A DNA stretch of 64,000 nt from Paragorgia papillata (GCA_035771165.1 JAWNZC010000413.1:806001-870000), one strand, 5' to 3'. Positions 45,006 to 57,130 are shown, counted from the stretch's first letter. Numbers and translations are program-made. The notes: a model not told the origin generated them from the sequence alone.

Positions 45006-46194
45006 TTTGATCTTGTGAAAATTTTACTTCAGCTCCATTTGAAGTAGCTGCTTTAACAGAAAATATGTCCTGTGGGTAGGACGGTATGAACAGCGCTCCT
45101 TTCAGTACAGCTTTCACATGTCTTCCATTTTCATCTTTCAGCATCACCTCAGCATCTCCCCTCTTGACAGCCACATTATTACTGCGAGTTCCGTCTGCAA
45201 GCTCCATGAAATGCTTTGCCGGCTTGAAATTACCATCGACTCGTTTTAATATATCTCTCGTAACGATATGGGATGTCGCACCAGTATCAACTAGCATTCC
45301 ATTAGCTTTGTACTGAGAATGCTTGGTGGGGCTAACTCGTACTTTGAAAACAAACGAATGTTCATCCTCTGTACCTCCTGATTGGTCACTAGATGTGACT
45401 TGTTTTACTTTTGTGGCTTCTTGGTCCTTTCGTTGGTGTTTTCTACAGTTACCGTCACTATGTGTTGTTGACTTGTGGTATGAACACCATTTTGGTGTCT
45501 CATTTTTAGTGTTATCTGGACAATCCCTTATAAAGTGCCCTTGGAGGCCACATCCATAGCATGTTAGGTTGTTCGATGGGTACTGAGCTTTCATCACTTG
45601 GTCTGTCTTAGGTTTATGATGAAATTTTTCGGTTTCTTCAAAGCTTTTTAGCTGACACTTGAACATAGCAAATGTAATTTCACTCGCACTTTGGGTAACA
45701 TGAACAATTAAGGGTTTGTATGAGTCAGGCAAACCTTTTAATATCATGGCAATAACAAGTCCGTCACTAAGTGTCTCTTTAGCGTTTTTCAGGGCTGTGA
45801 TTGACTTTTCTGCTCTTATTATATAGTCTGTCACTGTTTCGCTTTCTCCTTTCTCAAGTGATGTGAGCTCAGTATAAAGGGCTATTATTCTAGGTTTACC
45901 TTGACTTGCATAGTGGTCTCGTAAAATCTGGAACGCTTTCCTTCCATCGCCAGCAGCATCTCTCATTACTAACGACAGGCTTTTATCATCCAGTAGTTGG
46001 ATCAATTCGGCATAACATTCTTCGTTCTTTGCAACATTGGGGTCTTCATCCGATGGAATAATTGTATCCTTCAGTTTTAGTGTTTGAAAGTAGCCGAGTA
46101 GTCTCGCTTCCCAAAGCTCGAATTTTGTTTCATCTCCATCAAATAACAGTCTCTGCAACTTGGCGTTCCTGGGCCCATAACCTGTTGAACTCAT
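44920..46194 (-). CDS. gag: Copia-1 gag and protease
   Basis: A 424-codon frame. Its ATG lies inside the 5' LTR (46192-46194), and codons 5-9 (GYGPR) are encoded by the primer-binding site. The UBN2/gag region (FELWEARLLGYFQTLKLKD, ALYTELTSLEKGESETVTDY, MILKGLPDSYK) is followed by a zinc knuckle (CYGCGLQGHFIRDC, C-x2-C-x4-H-x4-C) at about 214-227. The aspartic protease active site is MLVDTGATSHIV near 300. The last residues after the protease (from about 44990 down) drift out of frame, with continuation in another frame. Confidence 0.9.
   Translation of the reverse strand: MSSTGYGPRNAKLQRLLFDGDETKFELWEARLLGYFQTLKLKDTIIPSDEDPNVAKNEECYAELIQLLDDKSLSLVMRDAAGDGRKAFQILRDHYASQGKPRIIALYTELTSLEKGESETVTDYIIRAEKSITALKNAKETLSDGLVIAMILKGLPDSYKPLIVHVTQSASEITFAMFKCQLKSFEETEKFHHKPKTDQVMKAQYPSNNLTCYGCGLQGHFIRDCPDNTKNETPKWCSYHKSTTHSDGNCRKHQRKDQEATKVKQVTSSDQSGGTEDEHSFVFKVRVSPTKHSQYKANGMLVDTGATSHIVTRDILKRVDGNFKPAKHFMELADGTRSNNVAVKRGDAEVMLKDENGRHVKAVLKGALFIPSYPQDIFSVKAATSNGAEVKFSQDQSELVYKDGTTFIIEEHETLILFEHCPTM
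46168..46182 (-). promoter_or_regulatory. Copia-1 primer-binding site
   Basis: GGTTATGGGCCCAGG (minus strand), directly adjoining the 5' LTR. It is complementary to the anticodon stem-loop of initiator tRNA-Met (CUGGGCCCAUAACC), so priming would use a tRNA fragment, as in Drosophila copia. Confidence 0.85.
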
Positions 46195-46360
46195 TTCATC
46201 TGAATGTATTTATTTGATATAATATAAATGCTTTACATGATATGTTATATATATCGTAACAAAAACGTCGAACACGAGGAGGGAGCACAAAAGCTATCCC
46301 AGCATGCACTATTTACAATGATCATAAAATATGACGTAATATGAAAACACTATGTTAACA
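46183..46360 (-). repeat. Copia-1 5' LTR
   Basis: 178 bp, differing from the other LTR by one base (AATGCTTTACATG against AATGGTTTACATG). In element orientation it carries promoter and start-codon functions. TSD ATCCC follows at 46361-46365. Confidence 0.93.
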
Positions 46361-49300
46361 ATCCCGGCCCTACAAAAAAATTTTGGGATTTTTTGACCAC
46401 CCCGGCGCTACGACAAAATTTGGATAACAAAATTTTGAGTTTTTTGACCACCCCGCCCCTGCCAAAAAATATTGAGACTTTTTGACCACTCCGGCGATGG
46501 GACAAAATTTTGAGAATTTTAGAGCACCCTGGCGCTGCAACAAAATTTTGAAATGTTTTGACCACCCCGGTCCTGTGACAAAATCTGGAGATTTCTTGAT
46601 CACCCTGGCCCTGCGACAAAATTTTGAGATTTTTTGATCACCGTGGCCCTGCGACAAAATTTGGAGATTTTTTGATCACCCTGGGACTGTGACAAAATTT
46701 GGCGATTTTTTGATCACCCTGGCACTGCGAGAAAATTTTCAGATTTTTTGACCACCCCGGCCCTGTCAAAAAATATTGAGACTTTTTGACCACTCCGGCG
46801 ATGCGACAAAGTTTTGAGATTTTTTGAGCACCCCAGCGCTGCAACAAAATTTTGAGATTTTTTGACCACTCCGGCGCTGCCACAAAATTTGGAGATTTTT
46901 TGATCACCCTTGGCACTGCGACAAAATTTGGAGATTTTTTTATCACCCTGGGACTGTGACAAAATTTGGCGATTTTTTGATCACCCTGGCACTGCGAGAA
47001 AATTTTCAGATTTTTTGACCACCCCGGCCCTGTCAAAAAATATTGAGACTTCTTGACCACTCCGGCGATGCGACAAAGTTTTGAGATTTTTTGACCACCC
47101 CAGCGCTGCAACAAAATTTTGAGATTTTTTGACCACTCCGGCGCTGCCACAAAATTTGGAGATTTTTTGATCACCCTTGGCACTGCGACAAAATTTGGAG
47201 ATTTTTTTATCACCCTGGCCCTGCGACAAAATTTGGAGATTTTTTGATGACCTTGGCCCTGCGACAAAATTTGGAGATTTTTTGACCACCCCGGCCCTGC
47301 AACAAAATTTTGAGATTGTTTGACCATCCCGGACCTGAAAGAAAATTTTGGGATTTTTTGACCACTCCGGCGCTACGACAAAATTTGGATAACTAAATTT
47401 TGAGATTTTTTGACCAACCCGGCCCTGTCAAAAAATATTGAGACTTTTTGACCACTCCGGCGATGGGACAAAATTATGAGAATTTTTGAGCACTCTGGCG
47501 CTGCAACAAAATTTTGAAATTTTTTGACCACCCCGGTCCTGTGACAAAATCTGGAGATTTTTTGATATGCCTGGCCCTGTCAAAAAATATTGAGACTTTT
47601 TGACCACTCCGGCGATGCGACAAAGTTTTGAGATTTTTTGAGCACCCCAGCGCTGCAACAAAATTTTGAGATTTTTTGACCACTCCGGCGCTGCCACAAA
47701 ATTTGGAGATTTTTTGATCACCCTTGGCACTGCGACAAAATTTGGAGATTTTTTTATCACCCTGGCCCTGCGACAAAATTTGGAGATTTTTTGACCACTC
47801 CGGCCCTGCGACAAAATTTTGAGATTTTTTGACCATCCCGGCCCTGCAACAAAATTTTGAGATTTTTTGACCACTCCGGCGATGGGACAAAATTTTGAGA
47901 ATTTTTGAGCACCCTGGCACTGGAAAAATTTTTTGAGATTTTTTGACCACCCCGGTCCTGTGACAAAATTTGGAGATTTTTGATCACCCTGGCCCTGCGA
48001 CAAAATTTGGAGATTTTTTGACCATCCCGGCCCTGCAACAAAATTTTGAGATTTTTTGACCACTCCGGCGAAGGGACAAAATTTTGAGAATTTTTGAGCA
48101 CCCTGGCGCTGGAAAAATTTTTTGAGATTTTTTGACCACCCTGGTCCTGTGACAAAATTTGGAGATTTTTGATCACCCTGGCCCTGCGACAAAATTTGGA
48201 GATTTTTTGACCACTCCGGCGTTGCGACAAAATTTGGAGATTTTTTTATCACCCTGGCCCTGCGACAAAATTTTGAGATTTTTTGATCACCCCGGCCCTG
48301 CAACAAAATTTTGAGATTTTTTGATCACCCTGGCCCTGCGACAAAATTTGGAGATTTTTTGACCACTCCGGCGTTGCGACAAAATTTGGAGATTTTTTGA
48401 TCACCCTGGCCCTACGACAAAATTTTGAGATTTTTTGATAACCCTGGCCCTACGACAAAATTTGGAGATTTTTTGACCACTCCGGCGGTGCAACAAAATT
48501 TTGAGATTTTTTTATCACTCCGGCGGTGCCACAAAATTTGGAGATTTTTTGATCACCCTTTGCACTGCGACAAAATTTGGAGATTTTTTTATCACCCTGT
48601 CCCTGCGACAAAATTTGGAGATTTTTTGATCACCCTGGCCCTGCGACAAAATTTGGAGGTTTTTTGATCACCCTGGGTTTGCGACAAAATTTGGAGATTT
48701 TTTGACCACTCCGGCGTTGCGACAAAATTCGGAAATTTTTTGATCACCCTGCCCCTGCCACAAAATTTTGAGATTTTTTGATCACCGTGGCCCTGCGGCA
48801 AAATTTGGAGATTTTGTAATCACCCTGGCCCTGCGACAAAATTTGGCGATTTTGTGATAACCCTGGCCCTACGACAAAATTTGGAGATGTTTTGACCACT
48901 CCGGCGCTGCAACAAAATTTTGAGATTTTTTTACCACTCCGGCGGTGCCACAAAATTTGGAGATTTTTTGATCACCCTTGGCACTGCGACAAAATTTGGA
49001 GATTTTTTTATCACCCTGGCCCTGCGACAAAATTTGGAGATTTTTTGATCACCCTGGCCCTGCGACAAAATTTGGAGATTTCTTGACGACCCTGGCCCTG
49101 GGACCAAATTTGGAGATTTTTTGACCACCCCGGCCCTGCAACAAAATTTTGAGATTTTTTTACCATCCCGGCCCTGCAACAAAATTTTGAGATTTTTTGG
49201 CCACTCCGGCGATGGGACAAAATTTTGAGAATTTTTGAGCACCCTGGCGCTGCAAGAAAATTTTGAGATTTTTTGATCACCCTGGCCCTGCGACAAAATT

Positions 49301-51905
49301 TGGAGGTTTTTTGATCACCCTGGGTTTGCGACAAAATTTGGCGATTTTTTTATCACTCTGGCCCTACGACAAAATTTGGAGATTTTTTGACCACTCCGGC
49401 GGTGCAACAAAATTTTGAGATTTTTTTACCACTCCGGCGGTGCCACAAAATTTGGAGATTTTTTGATCACCCTTGGCACTGCGACAAAATTTGGAGATTT
49501 TTTTATCACTCTGGCCCCCTGCAACAAAATTTTGTGATTTTTTGACCACCCCGGCCCTGCAACAAAATTTTGAGATTTTTTGACCATCCCGGCCCTGCAA
49601 CAAAATTTTGAGATTTTTTGACCACTCCGGCGATGGGACAAAATTTTGAGAATTTTTGAGCACCCTGGCGCTGGAAAAATTTTTTGAGATTTTTTGACCA
49701 CCTCGGTCCTGTGACAAAATTTGGAGATTTTTGATCACCCTGGCCCTGCGACAAAATTTGGAGATTTTTTGACCACTCCGGCGTTGCGACAAAATTTGGA
49801 GATTTTTTTATCACACTGGCCCTGCGACAAAATTTTGAGATTTTTTGATCACCCCGGCCCTGCAACAAAATTTTGAGATTTTTTGATCACCCCGGCCCTG
49901 CAACAAAATTTTGAGATTTTTTGACCATCCCGGCCCTGTAACAAAATTTTGAGATTTTTTGACCACTCCGGCGCTACGACAAAATTTGGATAACAAAATT
50001 TTGAGATTTTTTGACCACCCCGGCCCTGTCAAAAAATATTGAGACTTTTTGACCACTCCGGCGATGGGACAAAATTTTGAGAATTTTTGAGCACCCTGTT
50101 GCTGGAAAAAAATTTGGAGATTTTTTGATCACCCTGGCCCTGCGACAAAATTTGGAGGTTTTTTGATCACCCTGGGTTTGCGACAAAATTTGGAGATTTT
50201 TTGACCACTCCGGCGTTGCGACAAAATTTGGAGATTTTTTGATCACCCTGGCCCTGCCACAAAATTTTGAGATTTTTTGATCACCGTGGCCCTGCGACAA
50301 AATTTGGAGATTTTGTAATCACCCTGGCCCTGCGACAAAATTTGGCGATTTTGTGATAACCCTGGCCCTACGACAAAATTTGGAGATGTTTTGACCACTC
50401 CGGCGCTGCAACAAAATTTTGAGATTTTTTTACCACTCCGGCGGTGCCACAAAATTTGGAGATTTTTTGATCACCCTGGGTTTGCGACAAAATTTGGAGA
50501 TTTTTTGACCACTCCGGCGTTGCGACAAAATTTGGAGATTTTTTTATCACCCTGGCCCTGCGACAAAATTTTGAGATTTTTTGATCACCCCGGCCCTGCA
50601 ACAAAATTTTGAGATTTTTTGATCACCCCGGCCCTGTAACAAAATTTTGAGATTTTTTGACCACTCCGGCGCTACGACAAAATTTGGATAACAACATTTT
50701 GAGATTTTTTGACCACCCCGGCCCTGTCAAAAAATATTGAGACTTTTTGACCACTCCGGCGATGGGAGAAAATTTTGAGAATTTTTGAGCACCCTGTTGC
50801 TGGAAAAAAATTTTGAGATTTTTTGACCACCCCGGTCCTTTGACAAAATTTGGAGATTTTTCGATCACCCTGGCCCTGTGACAAAATTTGGACGTTTTTT
50901 GATCACCCTGGGTTTGCGACAAAATTTGGAGATTTTTTGACCACTCCGGCGTTGCGACAAAATTTGGAGATTTTTTGATCACCCTGGCCCTGCCACAAAA
51001 TTTTGAGATTTTTTGATCACCGTGGCCCTGGGACAAAATTTGGAGATTTTGTAATCACCCTGGCCCTGCGACAAAATTTGGCGATTTTGTGATAACCCTG
51101 GCCCTACGACAAAATTTGGAGATTTTTTGACCACTCCGGCGCTGCAACAAAATTTTGAGATTTTTTTACCACTCCGGCGGTGCCACAAAATTTGGAGATT
51201 TTTTGATCACCCTTGGCACTGCGACAAAATTTGGAGATTTTTTTATCACCCTGGCCCTGCGACAAAATTTGGAGATTTTTTGATCACCCTGGCCCTGCGA
51301 CAAAATTTGGAGATTTCTTGACGACCCTGGCCCTGCGACCAAATTTGGAGATTTTTTGACCACCCCGGCCCTGCAACAAAATTTTGAGATTTTTTTACCA
51401 TCCCGGCCCTGCAACAAAATTTTGAGATTTTTTGACCACTCCGGCGATGGGACAAAATTTTGAGAATTTTTGAGCACCCTGGCGCTGCAAGAAAATTTTG
51501 AGATTTTTTGATCACCCTGGCCCTGCGACAAAATTTGGAGGTTTTTTGATCACCCTGGGTTTGCGACAAAATTTGGCGATTTTTTGATCACTCTGGCCCT
51601 GCGATAAAATTTGGCGATTTTTTGATAACCCTGGCCCTACGACAAAATTTGGAGTTTTTTTGACCACTCCGGCGATGGGACAAAATTTTGAGAATTTTTG
51701 ACCACCCCGGCCCTGCAACAAAATTTTGAGATTTTTTGACCACCCCGGCCCTGCAACAAAATTTTGAGATTTTTTGACGATCCCGGCCCTGCAACAAATT
51801 TTGAGATTTTTTGACCACTCCGGCGCTACGACAAAATTTGGATAACAAAATTTTGAGATGTTTTGACCACCCCGGCCTTGTAAAAAAATATTGAGACTTT
51901 TTGAC
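46361..51905. repeat. 38-bp satellite array, third block
   Basis: The same satellite resumes after Copia-1 (ATCCCGGCCC) and runs to Copia-2. It includes longer repeats: the segment around 46700-46960 recurs at 46975-47220 and again at 47570-47760, and 48744-49340 resembles 50979-51569. No gene is seen. Confidence 0.96.
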
Positions 51906-52200
51906 GGTTGGGTTTGCGACGGTTGCCATTCTTTATCAAATCATAATTCAACCGCAAATAAACTCATACAGCTTTATTTCACAGGACAGACTTAAGACAA
52001 CTAACGTTTTACAATGATCATATAACTATTTACATAAATAACGCCTTACTGTGATTGGTCAGTTAATCACCAAATATGGTGAAGAGTCTCTGCTCTCTAT
52101 CTACTTGTAACTTGATATCATTACAACCAACAATAGTATCTATTTTAATAACATGAATAATCATCAATCAATTACATAGGACATAAGACATAACTCAACA
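51906..52200 (-). repeat. Copia-2 3' LTR
   Basis: 295 bp. Its outer end reads GGTTGGG where the other LTR has TGTTGGG, so the canonical TG...CA end is lost by one substitution. An extra G near 52135 is the only other difference noticed. Confidence 0.92.
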
Positions 52201-52248
52201 CACCCCCTTGCTCGCAATGTCCTAGATTTGCCTACTCCCATTTTACAA

Positions 52249-53605
52249 CTAATTACAAATAAAATGTTTGAACTTATCCAACCTAACTTTACTTATTGGT
52301 TTTGTAAATATATCTGCTACATTATCCTCACTTGCGATATACTTTAAGCTTATTGCACCTTGCTGCACTTCGCTCCTTATAAAATGGTATTTTATGTCGA
52401 TATGCTTGGACCGCTTATGAAATGCTGGGTTTTTCGCTAACTTATTTGCACTTTGGTTATCAGCATTAATCAATACACTACTACTTTCTTGTAGTATCCC
52501 TAAATCAATGCACAACTGCTTTAAAAACTTGCCTTCTTGCACAGTTTCAGCCATTGCAGTGTACTCTGCCTCACATGTAGACAGTGCTACAGTCTGCTGC
52601 TTCTTACTTTTCCAGGACACCAAAGGTCCTGATTCTGACAGTTGGAAACCATAGCCAGAAATGCTCTTTCTATCGCTAACACTACCTCCCCAATCAGAGT
52701 CACTAAAACCTATCAACTCTAAAGGGTGTTCCATTTTTCTGAATTTTAAACTTAGAGCTGATGTTCCCTTCAAGTATCTAAGAACATGCTTCGCTGCATT
52801 CAAGTTTGCTATCGTAGGTTTTGACATGTGTTGGGATAACTTGGTAACAATGTGGCACAAATCTGGTCTAGTACCTGTCAGGGTATAAATAAGGCTTCCA
52901 ACAATCTGCCTATACAAGTTGGGATATTCTAAGACAGGTGATTCCATACTAATAACCTTATCAAATCCAAGAACAGATGGGGTTGTCTTAGGTTTACAAT
53001 TATTCATACCAAATTTTTCTAACATCTTTTCAATATAGCGGGATTGCTTCATCTCTATCATACCATCAGAACATTTGTACTCAGTACCTAAGAACCAATG
53101 CAAGACCCCTAAATCCTTCATTTTAAACTTCTCACTCAAACTTCCCTTCACACTTTGTAACAAATCAGAGTTACTTGCAGAAATAATTATATCATCTACC
53201 CAAATAATCAAGATAATGCACTTACTGGTATCACCAGCAACAAACTTATGGTACACGCACGGATCAGCGAGGGATTGTGTAAACCCTTCCTTTGACAAGT
53301 AGTCATGAAGTGTTGCGTTCCAGTTCCTACCACTCTGCTTTAGACCATACAAAGACTTATTTAGCTTACAAACAAGTTTTTCACCATTCTTCCCCACCTT
53401 TTCATAACCCTTAGGTTGTTCGACGTAGATATCGCAATCAATGGGGGCATTTAGATATGCTGCCTTAACATCCATCTGATGGACAATCATGCTGTTTTGC
53501 ACTGCATGCTGTATCAATACTCGAATAGAGTTCATTCGAGCTGTTGGTGCAAATGTCTCATGGTAGTCTACACCTGAGATTTGGGAATAACCTTTTGCTA
53601 CATAC
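52249..53605 (-). CDS. pol: Copia-2 reverse transcriptase and RNase H
   Basis: A frame of about 450 codons that begins, after the nested insertion, at the RYVAKGYSQ motif. It contains HQMDVKAAYLNAPIDCDIYV, YGLKQSGRNWN, the catalytic IWVDDIIISAS, and RNase H motifs (FSDSDWGGSVSDRKSISGYG, STCEAEYTAMAETVQE, NADNQSANKLA, KHIDIKYHFIRSE). The motifs are intact. The upstream part of the same protein (ending ...EETYKA) lies on the other side of the 666-bp insertion; a few codons of insertion sequence precede it in frame. Confidence 0.92.
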
Positions 53606-53611
53606 CTAGCC
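53606..53611. repeat. Nested transposon target duplication, left
   Basis: CTAGCC, repeated at 54278-54283. Removing the insertion and one copy restores the conserved codons across the integrase-RT junction, which confirms the target duplication. Confidence 0.8.
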
Positions 53612-54277
53612 CAGGGTTCCAAATAGCGGCCGGCTGCCGGCTACAGCCGGCATTTTCACGCCGCTAGCCGGCTAGCCGGCTAGCCTGGTACCCTGGTCCA
53701 ATTTCAAAAGAAATATGGGCCAGGTAACCACTAATTTCATTCTCGCGTCATCAGGGCTAAATCCACTTATGACGATTGCAGTTTTACTCAAAGCCACTAA
53801 AAACGCGCGAAATTTCAACCAATAGGAAAGCAGAAGTCTTTAGTGGTTACCAGGCTACTAGCCGGCTAGTGTATACGTTTTATAACGTAGCCTAACATCT
53901 TACAACGTGGCGTAATGTTATAGAACGTAGAAAACGTCTCACAACAAAGTGTGACGTCTTATAACGTAGCGTAATATAACGTATTTAAACATAGCTTATT
54001 AACGTCTTACAACACAGCGTGATGTTGTAGTAACGTCTTAAAACGTAGTGTAACTTCCAATGTAGTGTAACGTCTCACAGCTTAGCGCGACGTCTACAGT
54101 AAATGAGATTATTTTTTTAATACGAGCTTATTAACTAAAACAATTCCTGGGTGGGCCTCTCATGGACTCACATAGCAAGCAAATAGCCTGTATATCAAAA
54201 TAGCCGGTACCATAAATGTACATATGCAAGACGGCCTACAAAAATATCTAAATCCAAAATATTTATTTTGAACCCTG
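53612..54277. mobile_element. 666-bp non-autonomous DNA transposon
   Basis: The ends are inverted repeats: CAGGGTTCCAAATA at the left and TATTTTGAACCCTG at the right (13 of 14 bases match). The target duplication is CTAGCC, 6 bp. The CAGGGTTC end is hAT-like, but hAT elements duplicate 8 bp, so the family is open. Inside are a GC-rich palindromic cluster of GCCGGCTA units (53627-53690), an inverted pair (GGTAACCACTAA near 53716 and TTAGTGGTTACC near 53839) and a diverged tandem repeat built on AACGTCTTACAACGTAGCGTAA (about 53870-54100). No coding region is present. Confidence 0.85.
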
Positions 54278-54283
54278 CTAGCC

Positions 54284-56652
54284 TTATACGTTTCCTCATT
54301 GTTAGGGCCTGATTTAACTGTGTACACCCATCTTCCTCCAACTATCTCACGGTTGGATGGGAGCATGGTTAGTGTAAATGTTTCATTGCTTACTAGGGAG
54401 TCAATTTCTTCATTCATTGCCTCTTTCCACCTAGCTGAGTCAGGTGAATTTACTGCTTGTGAATAACAAGCTGGGATGTCATTCATTCTATAGCAATAAT
54501 CTACTGCAAGGTTTGTAGTATTATCAGTAATACTTTCTACAACATACTCACCTAGGTAAGTAGGTTTGTTACGGGTTCTGGTAGGGTACCTTGCTGCACC
54601 CTCTACTTGTGGAGTAGCTGGGTTTTCATTCTCATCAACACTAGTTTGTTGCTCAACATAAGGCATATCACGGGGGAGTGAGTCAACCTCTTCGTCAATT
54701 TGACGGTTCTTGTCTTCAAATTCAGTTGAATCAAAACATTTAACACATCTCACTCGTTCAACTTTCCTGCTTTCTGGATAATACACTAAATACGCAGGGC
54801 TATTTTTGGCATACCCTACAAAGACTCCCTTCTTACTCCTAGGTTCAAGCTTTTTAGGACTTTGCACATAGGCATAACATACTGCACCAAATACATGCAT
54901 GTTATTCAGATTTGGTTTTATGCCAGTTATGGCTTCATAAGGGGTTTTGCCCAATCTATCATTGAAGCACCTGTTCCTTATATATGCTGAAGCCATCACA
55001 GCATATGTCCACAACATTTTGGGCAACTTGGCTTCCAAAAACAAACACCTTGCCATATTAAATAAGCTTAGCCAAGCTCTTTCTGCTGTGCCATTTTGAT
55101 GGGGAGAATATGGGGCACATGTTTCATGTTTAATTTTGTTCTCCCGGAGAAGGGACTTAAACTTCTGGCCAATAAATTCCCCACCATTATCACTTCTTAG
55201 ACATTTCACTTTGCCAAGAGGGGCAATGTCTGCTAGGAACTGCTTAGTAGCTTCTACCGTATCGGATTTATGCTTCAGAAAATATATCATGATAACACCA
55301 GAGTAATCGTCCACAAAAGACAATGCATAGTTGAAACCGTCCTTACCGACTGGGCTAATTGGTCCGGCTAAATCCGAATGAACTAAATCTAATGGGGCTT
55401 GAGCTCTCTCATCCGGGGTCCTATTTCTAGACTGGGTCATCTTACCTTGTGTGCATATTTCACACTCCACCTCCTCATGACTAGTGATCTGCATTCCATC
55501 TACAACCTTTTCAAGCTTACGAATATCTGAAAAGTTACAGTGCCCTAGGATTTTATGCCACTCTAAAATTGTACCTGCACTGTTCTTAGAAGACGAAATG
55601 CTGTTTAAGTAATATAAGCGCCCTACCTGTTCAATATTAAAGGCTGCACCATCTGAGCTCCTAAAACTCTTATTATGCTTATCGAGGCTTATGCTTCCGC
55701 CCTCTTCTATTGCTGCGTTTACTGAAAAGATATCCTGATTATATGATGGGACATAAAGCGCATTATTTAAAACTAGGTCACGAGAACTTCCGTTTACGTC
55801 ATATAGCTTAATCTTCGCAACGCCCTTACCTGTCACAACCTTAGCCTTACTGCCATCTGCGAGCTCTATAATGTGCGAATTTGGGTCGAAATCTTTATCA
55901 AAGCTTATAAACTTAGATCTATCATTAACAATATGGCTAGTAGCGCCAGTATCTACTAAAAGATTGTTACTAAAACTCTTACCACAATCACTACTGTCAC
56001 TAACTTTAAATGTAAACGTGTGTTCATTGTTCTCGATCTTCGTTCTTCCTTGATCTTCTGCTTTCTTTGCTGAATCACTCTTTCCCGTATTTGATCGACA
56101 TTCCTTCGTATCGTGTGTTTTACTTCTACAATGACTGCACCACTTTCCGTTCTTTCCCGACTTTGACCAACATTCAGAATTTTTGTGCCCCTTTTTTCCG
56201 CACTTGAAACAAGCGCCATCAAATCTCTCGCCGTTCCTCATGGCCATAATATTTTCTCCCGTCTCGCCGCCACCGTTTCGACTTTTCTCGCTCTCTTCGT
56301 AGCTACGCAATGCTACCTTAAACTCCGCAAACGTCATTTGCTTGTCTCGTTGGATAACAATCGCCGAAAATGTCTTAAAATTACTTGGTAGTCCTTTGAG
56401 TACCATCGCTATCAACAGCGCGTCGCTTACAGCTTCGTCTGCGTTTCTCAATGCTGTCGCAGCCGTCTCAGCCCGTATGACATAGTCAACAATGTTCTCA
56501 TTGTCCGTCCTTTTGAGCGTCGTCAGTTCCGTGTATAGAGAAATAACTCGAGGCTTGCCCTTTCCTTGGTAATGTTGCCTCAATACTTCCAACGCTCTCT
56601 GCCCGTCATCTTTTGCTTCCCGTATTACCAGAGAAAGGCTTCTATCGTCCAA
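54284..56652 (-). CDS. gag-pol: Copia-2 gag, protease and integrase
   Basis: A frame of about 790 codons up to the nested insertion. Gag continues from 56652 (RSLSLVIREAKDD, TTLKRTDNENIVDYVIRAET). The zinc knuckle is CFKCGKKGHKNSEC and the protease active site is LLVDTGATSHIV. Pre-integrase: WHKILGHCNFSD and CEICTQGKM. Integrase core: VHSDLAGPI (D), LRSDNGGEF (D) and PHQNGTAERAW (E). The C-terminal part has KKGVFVGYAKNSPAYLVYYP. It ends with the RT N-terminal flank (NREIVGGRWVYTVK, then EETYKA), where the insertion begins; residues translated beyond 54284 belong to the insertion. The ATG at 56652 is not the real start: gag begins at 56860 in another frame. Confidence 0.9.
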
Positions 56653-56860
56653 ACATGCACTGGACTAACTCCGCGAAAGCATCCGCTTTCTTCGACGCTT
56701 CGGGTTCGTCGCCTTCAGCTGGCACAAATACATTGTGTAGCTTTTGTAATCTCATGTGTGCCAAAAACTTCACTTCCCAAAGCTCGTATTTACTTTCATC
56801 GCCGCTAAATAAGAGTCCCCTCCTGGGCCCATAACCTGTTGGGTTTGCGACGGTTGCCAT
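56642..56860 (-). pseudogene. gag: Copia-2 gag N-terminus, out of frame with the rest
   Basis: A 72-codon frame starting MATVANPTGYGPRRGLL inside the 5' LTR. The GYGPR codons come from the primer-binding site. It continues with ESKYELWEVKFLAHMRLQKL, homologous to the start of Copia-1 gag, and runs out of frame near 56650, where homology passes to the next frame (DDRSLSLV). Confidence 0.82.
56822..56836 (-). promoter_or_regulatory. Copia-2 primer-binding site
   Basis: GGTTATGGGCCCAGG on the minus strand, identical to that of Copia-1, directly adjacent to the 5' LTR and complementary to the initiator tRNA-Met anticodon arm. Confidence 0.85.
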
Positions 56861-57130
56861 TCTTTATCAAATCATAATTCAACCGCAAATAAACTCATAC
56901 AGCTTTATTTCACAGGACAGACTTAAGACAACTAACGTTTTACAATGATCATATAACTATTTACATAAATAACGCCTTACTGTGATTGGTCAGTTAATCA
57001 CCAAATATGGTGAAGAGTCTCTGCTCTCTATCTACTTGTAACTTGATATCATTACAACCAACAATATATCTATTTTAATAACATGAATAATCATCAATCA
57101 ATTACATAGGACATAAGACATAACTCAACA
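56837..57130 (-). repeat. Copia-2 5' LTR
   Basis: 294 bp with intact TGTT...AACA ends. The first gag codons lie within it. Confidence 0.93.

Larger units (their letters stand above)
41927..46360 (-). mobile_element. Copia-1: Ty1/copia LTR retrotransposon
   Basis: A 4,434-bp element in minus orientation with 178-bp LTRs, TG...CA ends, TSD ATCCC, a primer-binding site next to the 5' LTR and a G-rich polypurine tract next to the 3' LTR. The protein order is gag, protease, integrase, reverse transcriptase, RNase H, the Ty1/copia order. The LTRs differ at one base that I can see (position 49 of the LTR), implying recent insertion, yet the coding region changes frame about four times between 45005 and 43940. 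It is therefore young but apparently non-autonomous, or the frame changes are assembly indels. Confidence 0.95.
51906..57130 (-). mobile_element. Copia-2: Ty1/copia LTR retrotransposon with nested insertion
   Basis: A 5,225-bp minus-strand element with 295- and 294-bp LTRs, TSD TTGAC (51901-51905 and 57131-57135), the same tRNA-Met primer-binding site as Copia-1 and a G-rich polypurine tract (CAAGGGGGTG, near 52201-52210, minus strand). It is related to but distinct from Copia-1. The LTRs differ by one internal indel and by the outermost base of the 3' LTR. A 666-bp DNA transposon splits the polyprotein between integrase and reverse transcriptase, and one frame change lies in gag near 56650. 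The element is therefore inactive on its own. Confidence 0.95.

Noticed and set aside
53612..54277. CTAGCCGG-rich segment as a second satellite or a host CpG island.
   Set aside because: It lies inside an element with inverted ends and a target duplication, so it is part of the transposon.
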